From Benincasa hispida (taxonomy: Eukaryota; Streptophyta; Magnoliopsida; Cucurbitales; Cucurbitaceae): a stretch of 64,000 nt of DNA. Shown here piece after piece: positions 1 through 13,352 of the stretch (position 1 is the stretch's first letter; each line of letters starts with the position of its first letter). The stretch lies in the NCBI RefSeq assembly GCF_009727055.1, contig NC_052355.1:49193521-49257520 (forward strand). Direction: 5' to 3'. Made by a program: the position numbers and the translations under genes. The notes under the pieces were generated by a model. The model did not search any database, was not told the origin of the DNA, and saw nothing but the letters and a program-made list of their open reading frames with translations.

Positions 1-109
1 GGATAAGGTTGAGTGGTTTGGGCTAAGATGGAAGGCTACAGAAAGGGAAGCCGACGCAAAGACAGGAGAATGAATTACAGCTTAGCCTCTCATCATCCTT
101 GAGAAGAAC

Positions 110-560
110 ACTACTTTGGAAAGTCATCTTTCCAACTCAAAAAAAAAAAACTAGAGAGGATGTCAAAATAGCAAAAATCTGGACAAAAGCATGAGACATT
201 AACAATCTTATCAATAAAATTAATGTCCTCAATAAACACCCAAACATTAGAGAAAGATGAATCCATACCATTGACGAGATTGATAATTTGGCACATCGGA
301 TTCAACCACTAACAAGGGTTAAGGCCATTTCATTCTCACTTAACCGCTTTTAGCCTCTCCACAACAACCTCAACCTTAAGAAGACTAATCCCCTCTTTTC
401 TTTGGGTGAATTTACAACCACTTAAAAGCGCATGACCTTCATGATCACAAACAATCCATCTGACCCTTCCTCTTTCATCCTTCTAAGACCATGTCGCACC
501 AACATTGAGCTTCCAAAAACCGACAGTTGGAGGAACCTAACAAGGGTGAGATGGTCGGGG
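110..560 (-). pseudogene. LINE RNase H-like 3' fragment (degenerate)
   Basis: Read on the minus strand, this stretch resembles the RNase H-like domain at the end of plant L1-type LINE open reading frames. Pieces such as RVRWIVCDHEGHALLSGC, then a later piece ending in NVWVFIEDINFIDKI, follow the usual order of that domain, but stops and frame changes lie between them. Its orientation agrees with the zf-RVT-like fragment at 3694-4450, so both probably come from one LINE split by later insertions. The assignment is by recognition of the family pattern and the copy is clearly dead. Confidence 0.45.
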
Positions 561-582
561 AATGGGAGGGAAAGGGGGAAAC

Positions 583-2400
583 TGTTGGGGTTGATGCCCT
601 AAATCTCGTAGGGTCTTGTAGTTTGTAATTATATTATACAAACATTTTATTTATTTAATAAAACATGAGATATTTTATTTGACATTTAGTAGCATTAAAC
701 CCACAAACCAATAAACTAACATCCAAGGTTATCATGTTAGCTTAAACATATATGTAGAGACATATAGGTGGATCATGTTTAAGTGATAACCTAAATGGTA
801 TGTAATAGATGGATAAGACTGGATGTCTTATCCTAGTAACATTACAAGTACGACTTGCTTTATAGATGTTACAATTGTTGTAAAGTGCTACAAATGATCT
901 GATCCCGATCATTCATGTGGAGACATGTGAGCGGGGGTGTTCTATACAAAGGAGTTTGTATAAGATCGGACCACGAAATGACTAGTCTCATTATATAATG
1001 TAGTTCACAATAAATACTTATATTTCACTAGGATGACCATAGGTGACATGACCTGAATCCTGAGTGAGTTGTGAACTCCTGCCTATGAGGACGGTCCTTT
1101 GATTTGTCTAAGCGAGAGTGGCCAGATCGCCGACTCAATAAGTCTATCATTTTGGGGATACGCCTGATTGGGGAGTTGGAAACACGGCTACACAAAATGG
1201 AATTCACTTCTTCCCCATTTTTAGGGTAAATAGATAAATCACTCCCTAAGGGCTGATTTCAAGGCTTGAACAATGTGATGTCACACCCTCTCCTGACCCG
1301 AGAGAGGTTTGGTCATGACTTATTGTTCATTAGAGAGAGATCAATGGTACTTAAGGAGTTAGATGTAACTATACGGGCAAAACGGTAATTTTGACCTAGT
1401 TGTACTTATGAGCAATTTGTGAAGCGTCATCGTTCTGTTGACTGGTTATATCCAATGGACACAGAAATATATCTGTATTACAAAGAGTGCAGTTATCGGT
1501 CTTTAGTAAAGTGTCCGACAATTAATGAATGTTGAATAATTTAATAAAATGAGATTAATTAATTATTCAAGTACCATTGGAGCTTTAAGCTACAAGTCCA
1601 TGAGGTCCCCTCTGTAGCTCAATAGAGATTTAATTGAGGGAATTAATTATATGATATAATTATTATAATATATTTATACATTGTTTAAGAGGAAATAAAT
1701 ATTTGAATATGATTCAAATATTAATTATGTGAATTAGATTCATATAATTAAATTTAGTATATATGAGATTTATATAAATATCATGCATTTATAAAAGAAT
1801 TAAAATTATAGGATATATTGTATTTGATACAATATAAAAACTATAGGTTATGTGTTAAATATGATTTAACATATAGTTATGTATATATATAATAAGTTAG
1901 CTATTATATATATATTTATTTATTTATTTATTTATTTAAAGTTAAATTTATTTTAATTTATTGTATTTTAAGTTAAAGGGAAAGAAATAACTTCTCCCCT
2001 CAATTCTCTTGCTTTAAGAAAACATGTTAGTGAGGTAGTTGGAGTGGAAACGATTCTGTTTCTTCACATAAAAGATTATAAAGTCAATATGTGTAGGTGT
2101 TCTCTAGAAAATTCCCACAAAAATTCTCCCTCTCCAAATTCTCAATCTCTTTCACTCTTGTGATTCTCATTCCAGAGAATACATAAGGCTCCAATTGGTG
2201 GTGACCATTAGGGTTTCGAGTTCGTTGCACTACATGATCAATTACAGAGAAAAGGAATCCTAAGGAAGAAAATTATTCTTCAAAGGTATGTATTTCCTAA
2301 ACCCAATTTTTCCTCTTCTGTTTATTTTTATTGCATGCTGTAAATTATTTTTTGTATGCATATTTTCTTATGTGAAATTTTGTTTCTGTAAAATAAAATT
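583..2400 (+). repeat. lone gypsy-type LTR (copy A)
   Basis: The repeat opens with TGTTGGGGTTGATGCCC and runs through AT-rich DNA. The same family recurs at 41853-42084 (inverted), 42085-43389 and 43390-44266. No primer-binding site or coding sequence follows, so this looks like a solo LTR. The right end is uncertain, somewhere between about 2290 and 2420, and no clear target duplication was found. It interrupts a LINE remnant that continues on both sides. Confidence 0.6.
1910..1938. repeat. (TTTA)n microsatellite
   Basis: About seven TTTA units in a row lie in the AT-rich part of LTR copy A. Confidence 0.85.
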
Positions 2401-2419
2401 TGAGACCGATCTCCACATT

Positions 2420-3000
2420 TCTGCTCAAGGCCTTGACATAACCTGCACTGAACACCAACTAAGCACACCAAGTGACCCCACCGACTCATCCAAATGCTTC
2501 ACAATTGAGATTTTGAGAATGTTGATGTCAGGGATCCCATTATTGAAACAACCTCATTCTGATAATTCCACAAGCACCAAAGAATGATCAAAAGACAGTC
2601 AAGTTCCTCATCTGTACATGAAGATCTTCCCAGGTCCCAATACTAAGTCTTGTACTCCAACAAAGAAAGCCAACCCTTATCAATATCAAATAAACCAACA
2701 TAAAATGTCATAAATAAACCCCAAAATTTCTGCGATAATTTACACTCTCACAAGACATGGCTCATAGACTTAGCAAATGATCTGCAAAAATATCAAAGAG
2801 AGTTAAAATGGATTCCTTTAGACTGTGAATTGCAAATAGTTAGGATTAGATTATTAAAAATTCTTCAAAAACATATCTTAAATTTTGGTCTGACCCTTGC
2901 CCCATAGAGCCTTCCAAATCATAGAATACCCTAAAGCAAGAAAAAGAGGAACAAACCAAACCATTCTCAAAAACTTGTTTGTTGCTATCGTGATTCGAGC
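2420..3000 (-). pseudogene. LINE remnant, middle part
   Basis: This sits between LTR copy A and an unclassified repeat. On the minus strand a short open stretch (2878-3081) includes MIWKALWGKGQTK, which resembles the linker around the zf-RVT region of plant LINE proteins. The order along the minus strand (RT tail, zf-RVT, this piece, RNase H) fits one split LINE. The similarity is weak and based on recognition alone. Confidence 0.3.
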
Positions 3001-3880
3001 TAGGAGTGTATTTGTATAAAATAAATTGGAAAAATAAATTCTAAGTATGAATGATGCGTTGATGCGTTGATGTATTTGCAACGTGTCGATGCGTTAGAGA
3101 TGTGCAACAGAACGCACGACACTCCTTCTATTGACATTCAAGTTTTCTTAAATCAGACCCAAGTATAAATCTAATTTAGGTTCCTGGTAAGTCCAGGGTC
3201 GAACTCAGGGATTCAGATTAAGCTAACGCAGACCTTGCATTGTAACTGTTGTAGGGATTTCCTAAAATGTATGAAGAAATGTGTTATTTATACTAAGGTG
3301 TTGTGTGTGTGCAAGAAGATACAGACGGGTTGAGTAGAGAATAATGAATCATGTGGAAATGGATTTTAATGCAAGTGGTATACGTCGATCTAAGATGAAT
3401 GTACACAAACTAGAATGTGATGTGAATGAGATGGATTGCTTATCTTTGTTTATGCGTTAGACTCTTACTCAACACTTCTCAATGCGAATAACATACAAAA
3501 CCTATCTCTAGGATGCATGCGTCAAACACATAATGCAATAAATACCAGTAAGTCTATCTCTAGATGTACTAGGTGTTCTACTTGATGTTGGCTTATTTAT
3601 TCACTCGAATAGTCTAAGCTAAATATGCTTTTACCAATTGATGAAGTTGGCTTAAACGTTTGAAATGAAATTTTGCATGAAGTATAGATACATTCAACAT
3701 AAACAAGGAATAAACAATGGCAAAGTGTGATGGATCAAATATATGAATTTATAAAGAAGCAGATTGTCTTTACAAAAGCAATACTTAATCAGATGAAATG
3801 ATGAAAGCGATAAATGAGATGAAAGGAACTGAGTCAAGCCATAGAGTACAATCACTTGTATAAGAATTGGACGAAGTGTC
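3000..3880. repeat. unclassified repeat inserted in the LINE remnant
   Basis: This sequence separates two LINE-like stretches. It has no convincing open reading frame. Near its left side is a short GATGCGTT direct repeat (about 3052-3095). Its termini could not be defined by eye. It may be a decayed LTR or other non-coding element. Confidence 0.3.
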
Positions 3881-4450
3881 TCTCTCAAGCTCGGCTTCCT
3901 CTGCTCCTTGATCGGCAGTGATGGTGGTTCTCTTCCTCTCTGCTCTTCTTGGCACCACAGCACAGCTCTACCATTCATCCCAACACCAAGGTGATAAGCG
4001 CTTTTAACAGAGAACAATCCTCTCTTATCAAAGTGCCAAAAAAATTTCATCATCTCTGGACCTTAGTCCTATCAAAATATTAAGAATATCGTCTCCTTGA
4101 TAAAAGTCTCATTCCAAGAACCCTCATCATTTAGGAGGAAGGACACTCTTATTCTTGACTCTGTCATCCACCCAACTAAGCCTGAAATTTCCTTCATTAG
4201 GGATCCACAAATCACCCTTAATAAAAAATATGGTTACCATTACCAATCCTCATTTCAAAAGTATCTTCCCTTCAGAACTTTAGCCAACAAACTGTGAGGA
4301 TTTTCTTAGGATTCTCCAATTGTGCTTAGCTTGATTGAAGATTCGAAAATCCTTAAAACCTAGACCACCAGCTTCCTTACTAACACAAAGCTTTTCTAAC
4401 GCTTTTCTAGTGAATTTTCTTCTTGTCCTCCGTTGAATTCCACCAGGATC
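3694..4450 (-). pseudogene. LINE reverse-transcriptase tail / zf-RVT fragment
   Basis: Minus-strand translation gives FFWHFDKRGLFSVKSAYHLG, matching the common zf-RVT pattern (W-x-F-x-x-x-G-x-F-S-V-K-S-A-Y) found after the reverse transcriptase of plant LINEs. Upstream, around 4100-4320, are LAKVLKGRYF and similar pieces from the tail of the same domain, in several frames with stops. This is the clearest of the LINE fragments at the left end of the window. Confidence 0.6.
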
Positions 4451-5254
4451 GAGCACACATACGCTGAAGACCTTTAAAAAGACACCCTAATTTGTTGTTT
4501 GTTCTTCAATTGGTAGAAAAGGTTAATTGAAGGTCAATGTAACAATGGAAAAGACAATCTATTTACTTATTTGAGATATCTACCTATTTCCTTCTAAAAT
4601 TTACAATAGGTTATCAAACTAATAAAATATTCATCACCTCAAATAAAATATCTATATATTTCTAACCAAGACGTCAGATATTCGAATCTATTCACTTCAC
4701 ATATTTGTTGGACAAAAAAATGGTAAGTTTGGGCTTTCTGAGGTGGCATAACTTTTTTTTTAATATTATTTTAATAGCTTCTGTTCAATTTTTTGGTTTT
4801 TTTTAATTTATAGAGATTGTTTTATACGTTTGAAATGGAGTCACAACACTCTCCTCGTGATTTACTCTTGGTTTCACCCAAATGATTTCATACTATTGAA
4901 GATAAGTATCCTTACTATGAATATCACCATCCCCTTGTCTAGTTAATCTAGGATTTTGATAGCATTTTCAACTCTAACATATATGTATTTTATATTAGTA
5001 AACATACATCTATAAAATAAATCATAACCTACAATTTAACCTAAGATGCCATGAAAATTTAGTAAGAGAAATTTGGATCATTGTATTTACAGATTTTATC
5101 AAATCATTAATAAGGAAAACAATACTTGATTTCATCTATATATATTGAAAGGTTTCCAATTTTGTGAGTTCATTTATTTCCATGTAATTAGAATAGTGAG
5201 AAGAAATTACTCCTAAGCCGATTCTCCATTTAATTCTGAAACTAAACCACAAGT
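4451..5254. other. AT-rich non-coding DNA, no gene seen
   Basis: No credible open reading frame, RNA gene or terminal repeat was recognised between the LINE remnant and the left target duplication of MULE-1. Confidence 0.6.
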
Positions 5255-5263
5255 TCTTTTTTG

Positions 5264-5440
5264 GGGTTATAAATAGGGGGTTGTTTTGAAAGTTCATTAG
5301 GGAAAAGGGGTAGATTGGAACTTATTTAGGGAAAAATGGGTTTTTTTTGTTCCCATCCAAATGCGTCTCTTCAAAAGACGCATTCGGGAATATTTTATTA
5401 TTTTTTCCCCTTGTTCGCTGCATTTAAAAAAAAAAACTGG
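5264..5440 (+). repeat. MULE-1 left terminal inverted repeat
   Basis: It pairs with the right end of the element. Shared blocks include aggGGGTTGTTTTGAAAGTT and ATTCGGGAATATTTTATTAT, in the same order after reverse complementing. It contains short internal palindromes such as the GCGTCTCTTCAAAAGACGC stem. The inner limit is approximate. Confidence 0.75.
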
Positions 5441-5739
5441 TCAGAATGCATCTGTTGAACAGACGCATTCTGACACAGCACGCGCGCATCAGAGTGAGTT
5501 GACAACTCACTCTAACGTGCGCGCGTCAGAATGCGTTTGTTAAACAGACGCATGCTGACCAATTTGGCATTTTCCCCCCGATTCAGCATTAAAAAAATCC
5601 CATTTTTTTCCTTCATTCCACCGTTTTCATCTTCTCCTTTCACAAATTTCATCTTCCTTTACCGATTTCATCTTCTCCTTCACAGATTTTATCCTCCTTC
5701 ACCGAAACCTTCATTTCATCTTCCCCTTCATCACCGAAG

Positions 5740-6325
5740 TGTAAGGAGGAAGAAGAAAGGATGGCTAAACAATCATTGTCAAAGACCAAACGATCGTTGA
5801 GAGGTGAAAGCTAAACTATCATTGGTAAAAAGGCTAGACGATCGTTGAGAAAAAGGCTACACGATCGTTGTCAAATATCCAGATGATCATTGAGAAAAAG
5901 GTAAACGATAGGACAAATGTCTACACAATAGAAGTAAGCATGTAGACGATGGGGTAAAAGACTGCACGATTAGGTTTTGCGTATAGGCGACAGTACACGA
6001 TAGGATGTAAACGATCAGGTTGAAGTGTACACGATAGGATATAGACGAAAGAAGAAATTTACTATATGATTGGTAGAGAGCATAAATGATAAAGAGAATT
6101 GATTAAGACGATCGGCCTTCACGACCGGTATCACTCGTCGTGTAGCGCTATTTATTAGCATAAGAAAAGTCACATGACAAAATGTCAATGGTTTACAATA
6201 ACAACCATGAAAAAGAAAATACATAATTAACCACTAAATAGTGAAACCTGAAGCTGAAGGAGAAAATGCAGAAAAATGAATGAAAATTCTGTTATTTTCT
6301 TCAGTAACGTTGCACTCATTTATCA
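5740..6325 (-). repeat. Copia-1 3' LTR
   Basis: 586 bp, similar over its whole length to 10944-11502, beginning TG and ending CA. It carries repeated GATCGTTG motifs near its left side. On the minus strand the first three bases of this LTR (TGA) serve as the stop codon of the pol frame. Confidence 0.85.
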
Positions 6326-9300
6326 TCCCCCAGCAAGCGAACGAGGAGCTGCCGCGACTGTAAGCTTGGTTTTCAAACTGAGAAAGCAAGGACTAGGTAA
6401 GGCTTTTGTCATGATGTTGGTTAGCTGATCCTCAGAGGGAAAGAATCGAACTGAAAGTTGTTTGGAGGCAACCTTTTCTCTGAGAAAGTGAAGATCAATC
6501 TTAAGAGGTTTTGTCCGGTTGTGAAGCATAGGATTGGCGGCCATGTAGGTGGTACTGAGATTGTCACAATGCAGCAGAGGGGTGGAGATGTTATTGACAC
6601 CAAGTTCAGTGAGAACTGATTAGATCCATAAAACCTTCGCGGCAATATTGGACAAACCACAATATTCTGGTTCGGCACTGGATCGAGAGACGACCTTTTG
6701 CTTAGAGGAGCTCCATGAAATGAAGCTTGAACCAAGGAAGACACAGAATCCACTCGTGCTTCGCCTATTATCCGGGCAGCTGACCCAATCAGCATCTATG
6801 TAGCAAGTTAAAGCCAAAACATGGGACTTTGTTAGAAGAATACCATGGTTGGTCGTACCTTTGAGATACCGAAGGAGCCATTTTGCCGCTTGAAGATGTG
6901 AAGTGGTTGGGGCGTGCATGAACTGACATAGCTTATTAACACTGAAGTTGATGTCTGGTCTGGTCGGCGTACAATATTGAAGAGCACCAACTAGGCTTCT
7001 GTATTCAAAGGGGTTGTCCAGCAATTGTTCATCGGTGAGGGACAGTGAGGCGCCAATAGCCATTGAAGAATGAATTGGCTTGCAGTCAATGAGTTGTGCA
7101 TGTTCAAGAAGGCTATGAATGTACTTGGACTAAGACAAATGTAGGTGGTTCGAAGAGCGAAGCATCTGAATACCAAGGAAAAAAGACAGATCACCGAGAT
7201 CTTTAAGTGAAAACTGAGTATTCAAGCAAATGATGAAGTGCTGAATATTGGCAGGGTTATTTCCAGTAACAATAATATCATCAACATAGATAAGAAAAAT
7301 AATTAAAGTATGTGAGTTGCGAAAAATGAACATGGATGTATCAAACTTTACATTAGAGAAACCCCATTGTATCAGACATGTGCTGAGCTTGGAGAACCAT
7401 GTGCGAGGACTTTGCTTAAGGCCATACAGTGCCTTGTATAGCAGTAATACGTGATCAAGGTGTTTATCACTGATAAAACCAGGTGGTTGCTTGATGTACA
7501 CTTCCTCAAATAGATCGTCATTGAGGAAGGCATTGTGTACGTCAAGTTGTCAAATGTTCCAGTCTTGAGACAGAGCAATTGACAGAACAAGTCGAATGGT
7601 AGTAGGCTTGACTACTGAACTGAAGGTCTCAAAATAATCGATGCCATAGTCTTGGTTGAAGCCTTGAGCAACCAAACGAGCCTTGTAACGAGCAATCTCA
7701 CCAGATGGAGTTTGTTTGAGTCTAAACACCCATTTGTTGTCAATAACTTTGTGATCCTAGGGCAGAGCTGTGAGAGACCATGTATTATTTCTAATAAGTG
7801 CTTCATATTCTTCAAGCATTGCTTGTTTTCAGCTTGGATGAAGGAGAGCTTCCTTGTAGGATCGTGGTCCTATTTTATCCAAGTCAGTAACCTAGGACAG
7901 CCAAGCCTTTGGTTTGAAAATGCCCATCTTAGACCGTGTAATCATGGGGTGGTTATTGGTTGTGAGGGGTAGGGATGGTATTGGTTCTAAGGTGGTAGAG
8001 AGGTTAGGGTGTGGGGAAGTAGGGGGAGTTGGGAGAGCAGAGGTAAGTGGTGGTGAGTGAGAGGAAATAATGGGAGTTGGTGGATCGGTTGATGGTTCAA
8101 TTGATTGGGAAAGGTAGAGAGGGGGTTGGTTGAGAGGTGTAGATGCAAGTGTGGGATGAGAGGATGGGGTTGGTATAGAGGAATGTTGGTGGAGGGAATG
8201 ATGGTGATGAACATCGTTGCTATCGGAATTGGCAGTGACCTGATGTAGGGGAGAAGGGCCGACTGGAATAGGAAAGGAAAGGACTTGAGAGGAAGAATGT
8301 GAGAGAGAAGCAACTGATGGAGAGTTATCAAGGAAAGGGAAGGCAGTTTCATTGAAGATGACATGCCTAGAGACATAAATTTGACCGATTGTGCGATGAA
8401 GGCAAAGATATCCTTTATGCAAGGAAGAGTAGCCTAGGAACACGCACGGATGAGATCTATATTGGAGTTTATTGTCATTGAACGGCCGAATGAAAGGGAA
8501 ACAGGTGCAGCCGAAGACTTTCAGGAGTTGGTAATCAGGAAGTTTGGAGTATAAGATTTCATAGGGGGACTTATTGTCAAGGAGAGGTGTAGGTAGACAA
8601 TTGATAAGGTAGATAGCAGTATGGAAAAAGAAGGGCCAAAAGCTATGTGGAATAGAGGAGTGAGCAAGCATGGCTAGACCAACTTCAACGACATGCCTAT
8701 TCTTTCGTTCGACAGTGCCGTTTTGTTGGGGTGTGTAAGGACAAGAAACACGATGAATTATGCCAAGTTTGTCTAGTATAGGAGAAAGAGCTTTGAGCTC
8801 CCCTCCTCCATGAGTTTGGATCGATTTAATAGTGATGGAAAACTGATTTGAAATCATAGCTTGAAACTTAAGAAAACAGGGTAGAACTTCATATTTAGTT
8901 TTCATTGGATAGATTCAAGTGAAACGAGAGAAAGCATCGATAAAAAGTAAGAAATATCTATCTCCATTTACTGAATTGATCGGGGAAGAACCCCATACAT
9001 TGGCATACACTAAGTCAAAGGGAGAGGGTGGACGAGAATTAGACATTTGAAAAGGTAAACGATGGCTCTTGGCCATTTGACAATGTTCACAAACTAATAC
9101 ATTTGACTTATTTTTGTACTTCAGTTATACATTTGGAGAAGATAGAATGAACTATTAGAGGAGAGGGATGTCCTAAGCGACGGTGCCACAAAGAGAAATC
9201 TGTGAGTGCTGAGATGAAGGTAATTGGATGAGAGGAGGAATGGACAGATCGTGTAGCCGATGGATTGACAGAGAGCTTCTATAGGCCATGATCAAGTGTG

Positions 9301-10925
9301 CCCCGGAGGAGTGGACTCTTGGTTTGAAGGTCCTTTACAACAAAGGAGTCATGGAAAAATTAAACATAAGCATTATTATCACAACATAAACGACTGATGC
9401 TAATTAGATTTTGAGATATTTAAGGTGTGTGAAGAACAGAGTGAAGGTGAATCAGAGTATGCGATGTAGATGAAAGGAAAGAGAAGGAACCAGTGTGAGA
9501 GATGGGAAGGGACATACCGTTTCCTATGACAACTTGTTCACCACCATAATAAGGGATAGGTTGTTGGATGTTGGACAGGTCAAGGGTCATGTGATGAGTG
9601 GCTCCAGAATCCATATACCAATCTTCATCGAGGTGATTTGTTGTTGGAGCAGGGGGAGTAGTAATGTAGGATAGCGATTGAGGTGGGGTTGGTGTTGCTT
9701 GAGTAAAATGAGCTTGGGGATGTTAAATGGTTCTATATTTTGGATTGTCGATATTATAGTAGCACAGTGTCGTATGGCCAAACTTGTTACAGATTTGGCA
9801 TTGTGGCCGATTGAAGGATTGGGATGGTTAATGGGTTGTTGGTCGTGGAGCTCGGGTGGGTGGCCTATGAGATGTATAGTTTGTAGCAGGCACAGAAGAG
9901 AAAGGAGGGTTAGGGAGAATACCTGGAAGAGCTGAAGAAGGTCGGAAAGATGACTTGGTAGTTTGCGGCCAGTGAGGACGTCGAGGTTGAAGTGAGAGCT
10001 GGGCAACATTGGCTTGTATCTGTTGGAGTTGGTCCATAACAGACCGAGATTCGAACTGATAGTTATATGCGATGAGGAGGCTGTGGACATCGGCGATAGA
10101 TGGGCAATCAGTTATATTCTGAATAGAGGTCACGAACAGATTGTATTCAGCGCCAAGGCCTTCAAGGATGTATGCAAGGTGATCACGGTAAGACAGTGTT
10201 CTCCGATAGCAGCAAATTTGTCGGCAATGTCTTTTATTTTGGTAAGGTATTGAGAAACGCTGATGCCATCCTTTTGTATCTTTTGAAGTTGAGAAAGCAA
10301 ACCCATTATTCGGGCTGTGGAAGAGGATTCATAGATCGTTCATAGTGCTTCTCAGATTTCCAGTGCGGATTTGTACCCGACGATTTCTCCTATCTTATCT
10401 TCGTTGAGAGAAGAGTAAAACTAGCTCATGATCGTTCGATTGCACTTCTGCCAATAGAAGAAATGGGGATTGAGTTGAGTTTGTTGAGGGTCGAGGTACT
10501 TTGGTGGTTGAGGATAGGTACCGCCAATGAAGCTTTCAAGGCCATAGCCCATGATAAGATTGAGAAGTTGATTCTTCCAGAGGAGGTAGTTTGAATCATT
10601 TAACTTGACAGTGAGGGATTGGGACATGTGAGGGAAGTTTGCTACGAGGGATTATGGGGAAGGGATTAATCGATATCGGATTTTGAAAAGGATGGTGGTT
10701 AGGGACACCGACATAGTGAGGACGAAGGGGTGGTGGTGGAGGGCTATATTGCAGAGGGTAGAATGGATTTCGAGCAAGGGGAGGGGCTCGCTGAGTAGCG
10801 GGTGGGGTGAATGACGGAGAAGATATAGATATGGTAGTCGGAGGTAGAATAGTTGAATGAATACCTGGGTTTGATGTTACTGGTAGGGTGGAGTTTTCCT
10901 CAGATGTTCCTGAGCTCGACGCCAT
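6323..10925 (-). pseudogene. Copia-1 gag-pol polyprotein (frameshifted)
   Basis: The gag begins at 10925 with MASSSGTSEENS. A zinc knuckle CQICNKFGHTTLC lies near 9790. The protease follows at about 9614 (MDSGATHHM). The integrase core lies within 7892-8905; its second acidic residue appears changed, reading QTHGGGE where QTDGGGE is usual, while the later QQNGTVERKNRH is kept. The reverse transcriptase (about 7130-7590) has KALYGLKQSPRTW and an intact YVDDIIVTG. RNase H spans about 6323-7063. Reading frames change many times and stops are common, so no full polyprotein can be made. The product would be the self-copying machinery of a retrotransposon. Confidence 0.85.
6326..6340 (-). promoter_or_regulatory. 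Copia-1 polypurine tract
   Basis: On the minus strand, GCTGGGGGA immediately precedes the TGATAAATG start of the 3' LTR. This is the expected site for plus-strand DNA priming. Confidence 0.7.
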
Positions 10926-10934
10926 GAGAAAGGG

Positions 10935-10943
10935 CTGATACCA
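10935..10943 (-). promoter_or_regulatory. Copia-1 primer-binding site
   Basis: Minus-strand TGGTATCAG directly follows the 5' LTR end (...TTACA). This matches the start of the common plant retrotransposon site complementary to initiator tRNA-Met (TGGTATCAGAGC), truncated or mutated after nine bases. Confidence 0.8.
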
Positions 10944-11502
10944 TGTAAGAAGGAAGAAGAAAGGGTGGCTAAACGATCGTTGTCAAAGATTAAACGATCG
11001 TTGAGAGGTGAAGGCTAAACGATCGTTGGGAAAAAGGCTAGACGATCGTTAAGAAAAAAGTAAACGATAGGACAAGCGTCTACACGATAGAGGTAAGCGT
11101 GTAGACGATGGGGTAGGAGACTGCACGATTAGGTTGAGCGTGTAGGCGATAGAAAGTACACAATAAGATGTAGACGATCAAGTTGAAGTGTACACGAAGG
11201 AGAGTACACGATAGGATATAGACGAAAGAAGAAATTTACTATACGATTGGTAGAGAGCATAAACGATAAAGAGAATTGATTAAGACGATCAGCCTTCACG
11301 ATCGGTATCACTCGTCGTGTAGCGCTATTTGTTAGCATAAGAAAAGCCACATGGAAAAATGTCAATGGTCTACAATAACAACCATGAAAAAGAAAATACA
11401 TAATTAACCACTAAATAGTGGAACCTAAAGCTGAAGGAGAAAACGCAAAAAAATGAATGAAAATTCTGTTATTTTCTTCAGTAACGTTGCACTCATTTAT
11501 CA
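10944..11502 (-). repeat. Copia-1 5' LTR
   Basis: 559 bp partner of the 3' LTR. It has the same clustered GATCGTTG motifs and the same terminal sequences, but with small indels relative to its partner, so the insertion is not recent. Confidence 0.85.
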
Positions 11503-13352
11503 CAAAACCCTCATTTCATCTTCACCCAAAACAAAATTTCCTTAATTTCTTCCACATTCTTCATTTATTTTCAAATACCAATCATTTTCTACCGTCATTT
11601 GTTTCAGTGTAGTATTTTATTTGGTAAGTTGATATATTTTTGTTATTTAACTTTGAATTGAGTTTTTGATAATTTTTACTAACTTTTTTAATATTTGTTT
11701 TGTTTACGGTGGATATTATTCAAAGTTTTTTTGGTAAGTTGGAATATTTGATAAGGTACAAAGTTTTTTTTAGTAGTGTGCAATATTTTTCTTTTAATAA
11801 ATTGATATATTTTTTATAGTTGATATATATTTTTTATAGTGTGCAATATCTGTAAGTATGTTGATATGTTTAATAAGTTGATATATTCTCTATTGTTGCT
11901 TTTCTGGTTGGTATTTGGGTGATATTTAGATTTTTAAAATATTACATCATAGTCTCAAATTATTTATGTTTAAACATATAACAAAACCATTAATAAAAAA
12001 AATTAACATTCTTAATGGAAAAAAATAAATCTAAAAATAGGTTGAAAGAAAATTTTAACGAATTATAAAAATAGGTATTTAAATATGTTCTTGATGAAAA
12101 AAAATAAATCTTTTTAAATGTAAAATTTATATTTAAATCTTTTTTCATTTTTCCAAAATTTTAAAATTTATTAGTAGTTTTTAATGTAAAATTAAGAATA
12201 TGTGGAGAAAAGAATGGTGATATTACTTTATTTTGCGGAAAAAAAAAACTAAAACAAATTAAAGAAAGAATTTAAAGTTAATAGCGGTATTGGATTTAAA
12301 CTAAAACGTTCAATTATTTATGTTTAAACACATAAAAAAGTCATTAATAAAAAAATATTACATAGTAAAAATAATGGGTATTTTTTTCATACTTTTAGTA
12401 AAAATAATCTTACACAAATTTTTAAAAATAAAAAAATTATTTTTAATTCACGTTGAAAGAAAATTTTAACAAAGTCTAGAAATAGGTATTTAAATATGTT
12501 CTTAATGAAAAAAATAAATCTTTTTAAATGTAAAAGTTATTTAAAAGTTATATTTAAATCTTTTTTCATTTTGCCAAAATTTTAAAATTTATTAGTAGTT
12601 TTTAATGTAAAATGAAGAATATATTCCTAATAGGAAAAACATAGTTTGTGGAGAAAAGAAAAAAAAACATATAAAAAAGTTAATAGTTAAGAGTTTAGAA
12701 ACATATAAAAAAAGTCATTAATAAAAATAATATAATATGTTCCTAATGGCTATTAATGTAAAATGACTAATATGTTCCTAATGTCTATTATTTTAGTAAA
12801 AAAAAATATTACATAGTAAAAAAAATATCCATAATTTTGTATTGATTTTTTTTTTTTTTTTGTACAATGTTTGTGAGAAAATTCTACAATCAAGTCATTC
12901 AAAAGGTATGTATATAGTTATTTACCATTATTTGGAATGATGTATTCATTATTGAATATTGAATATTAATGTTATTGTTAGTAATATTGTGTTGTTGTAA
13001 ATTTTATGATGATTAAAGAACAAAGATTTATGTCAATATAAAAAAATATTTATCATTGATTTATGGTCAAATGATGATGCATGTCTTGATATTTTGTTTG
13101 TTTATTAAAAAAAATATTCCTTTATTTGTATATTTAAAAAATAGTAATAAGACATTAATATAGTTGCCCTAATATATACTTACAAATATTATGATAAATA
13201 TCATATTGCATTTGCCAAACTACGATGGACGTTGTGGAATTTTTATGTTATATGCACGGGAACATTGTTAATAGGCCAAACGGGATAGAATATGATAAGC
13301 AATCATCTCTTTATTAACATGCATCATCAAGTTGACTTCAACACATTAATCG
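11503..13352. other. AT-rich interior of MULE-1, no gene seen
   Basis: No coding similarity was recognised. Two partly similar AT-rich blocks (about 11990-12190 and 12340-12610, both with a aagaaaattttaac block and the same downstream order) suggest an internal duplication. Confidence 0.55.

Larger units (their letters stand above)
5740..11502 (-). mobile_element. Copia-1: Ty1/Copia retrotransposon, nested in MULE-1
   Basis: This is a structurally complete but mutated Copia element on the minus strand. It has two LTRs (5740-6325 and 10944-11502, both TG...CA), a tRNA-Met primer site beside the 5' LTR, a purine tract beside the 3' LTR, and a gag-pol order of gag, protease, integrase, reverse transcriptase, RNase H. 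The flanking 5-mers are cgaag and caaaa, which differ by two G-to-A changes, so the target duplication is at best imperfect. It most resembles Ale/Retrofit-type Copia elements, judging by the RT sequence; that lineage call is tentative. Confidence 0.85.

Noticed and set aside
5361..5800. Short plus-strand open frames in the MULE-1 left arm
   Set aside because: They lie across terminal inverted repeats and simple sequence, with no recognisable domain.
7652..7972. Plus-strand open frames over Copia-1
   Set aside because: They are antisense to integrase and reverse transcriptase coding sequence and resemble no protein family.
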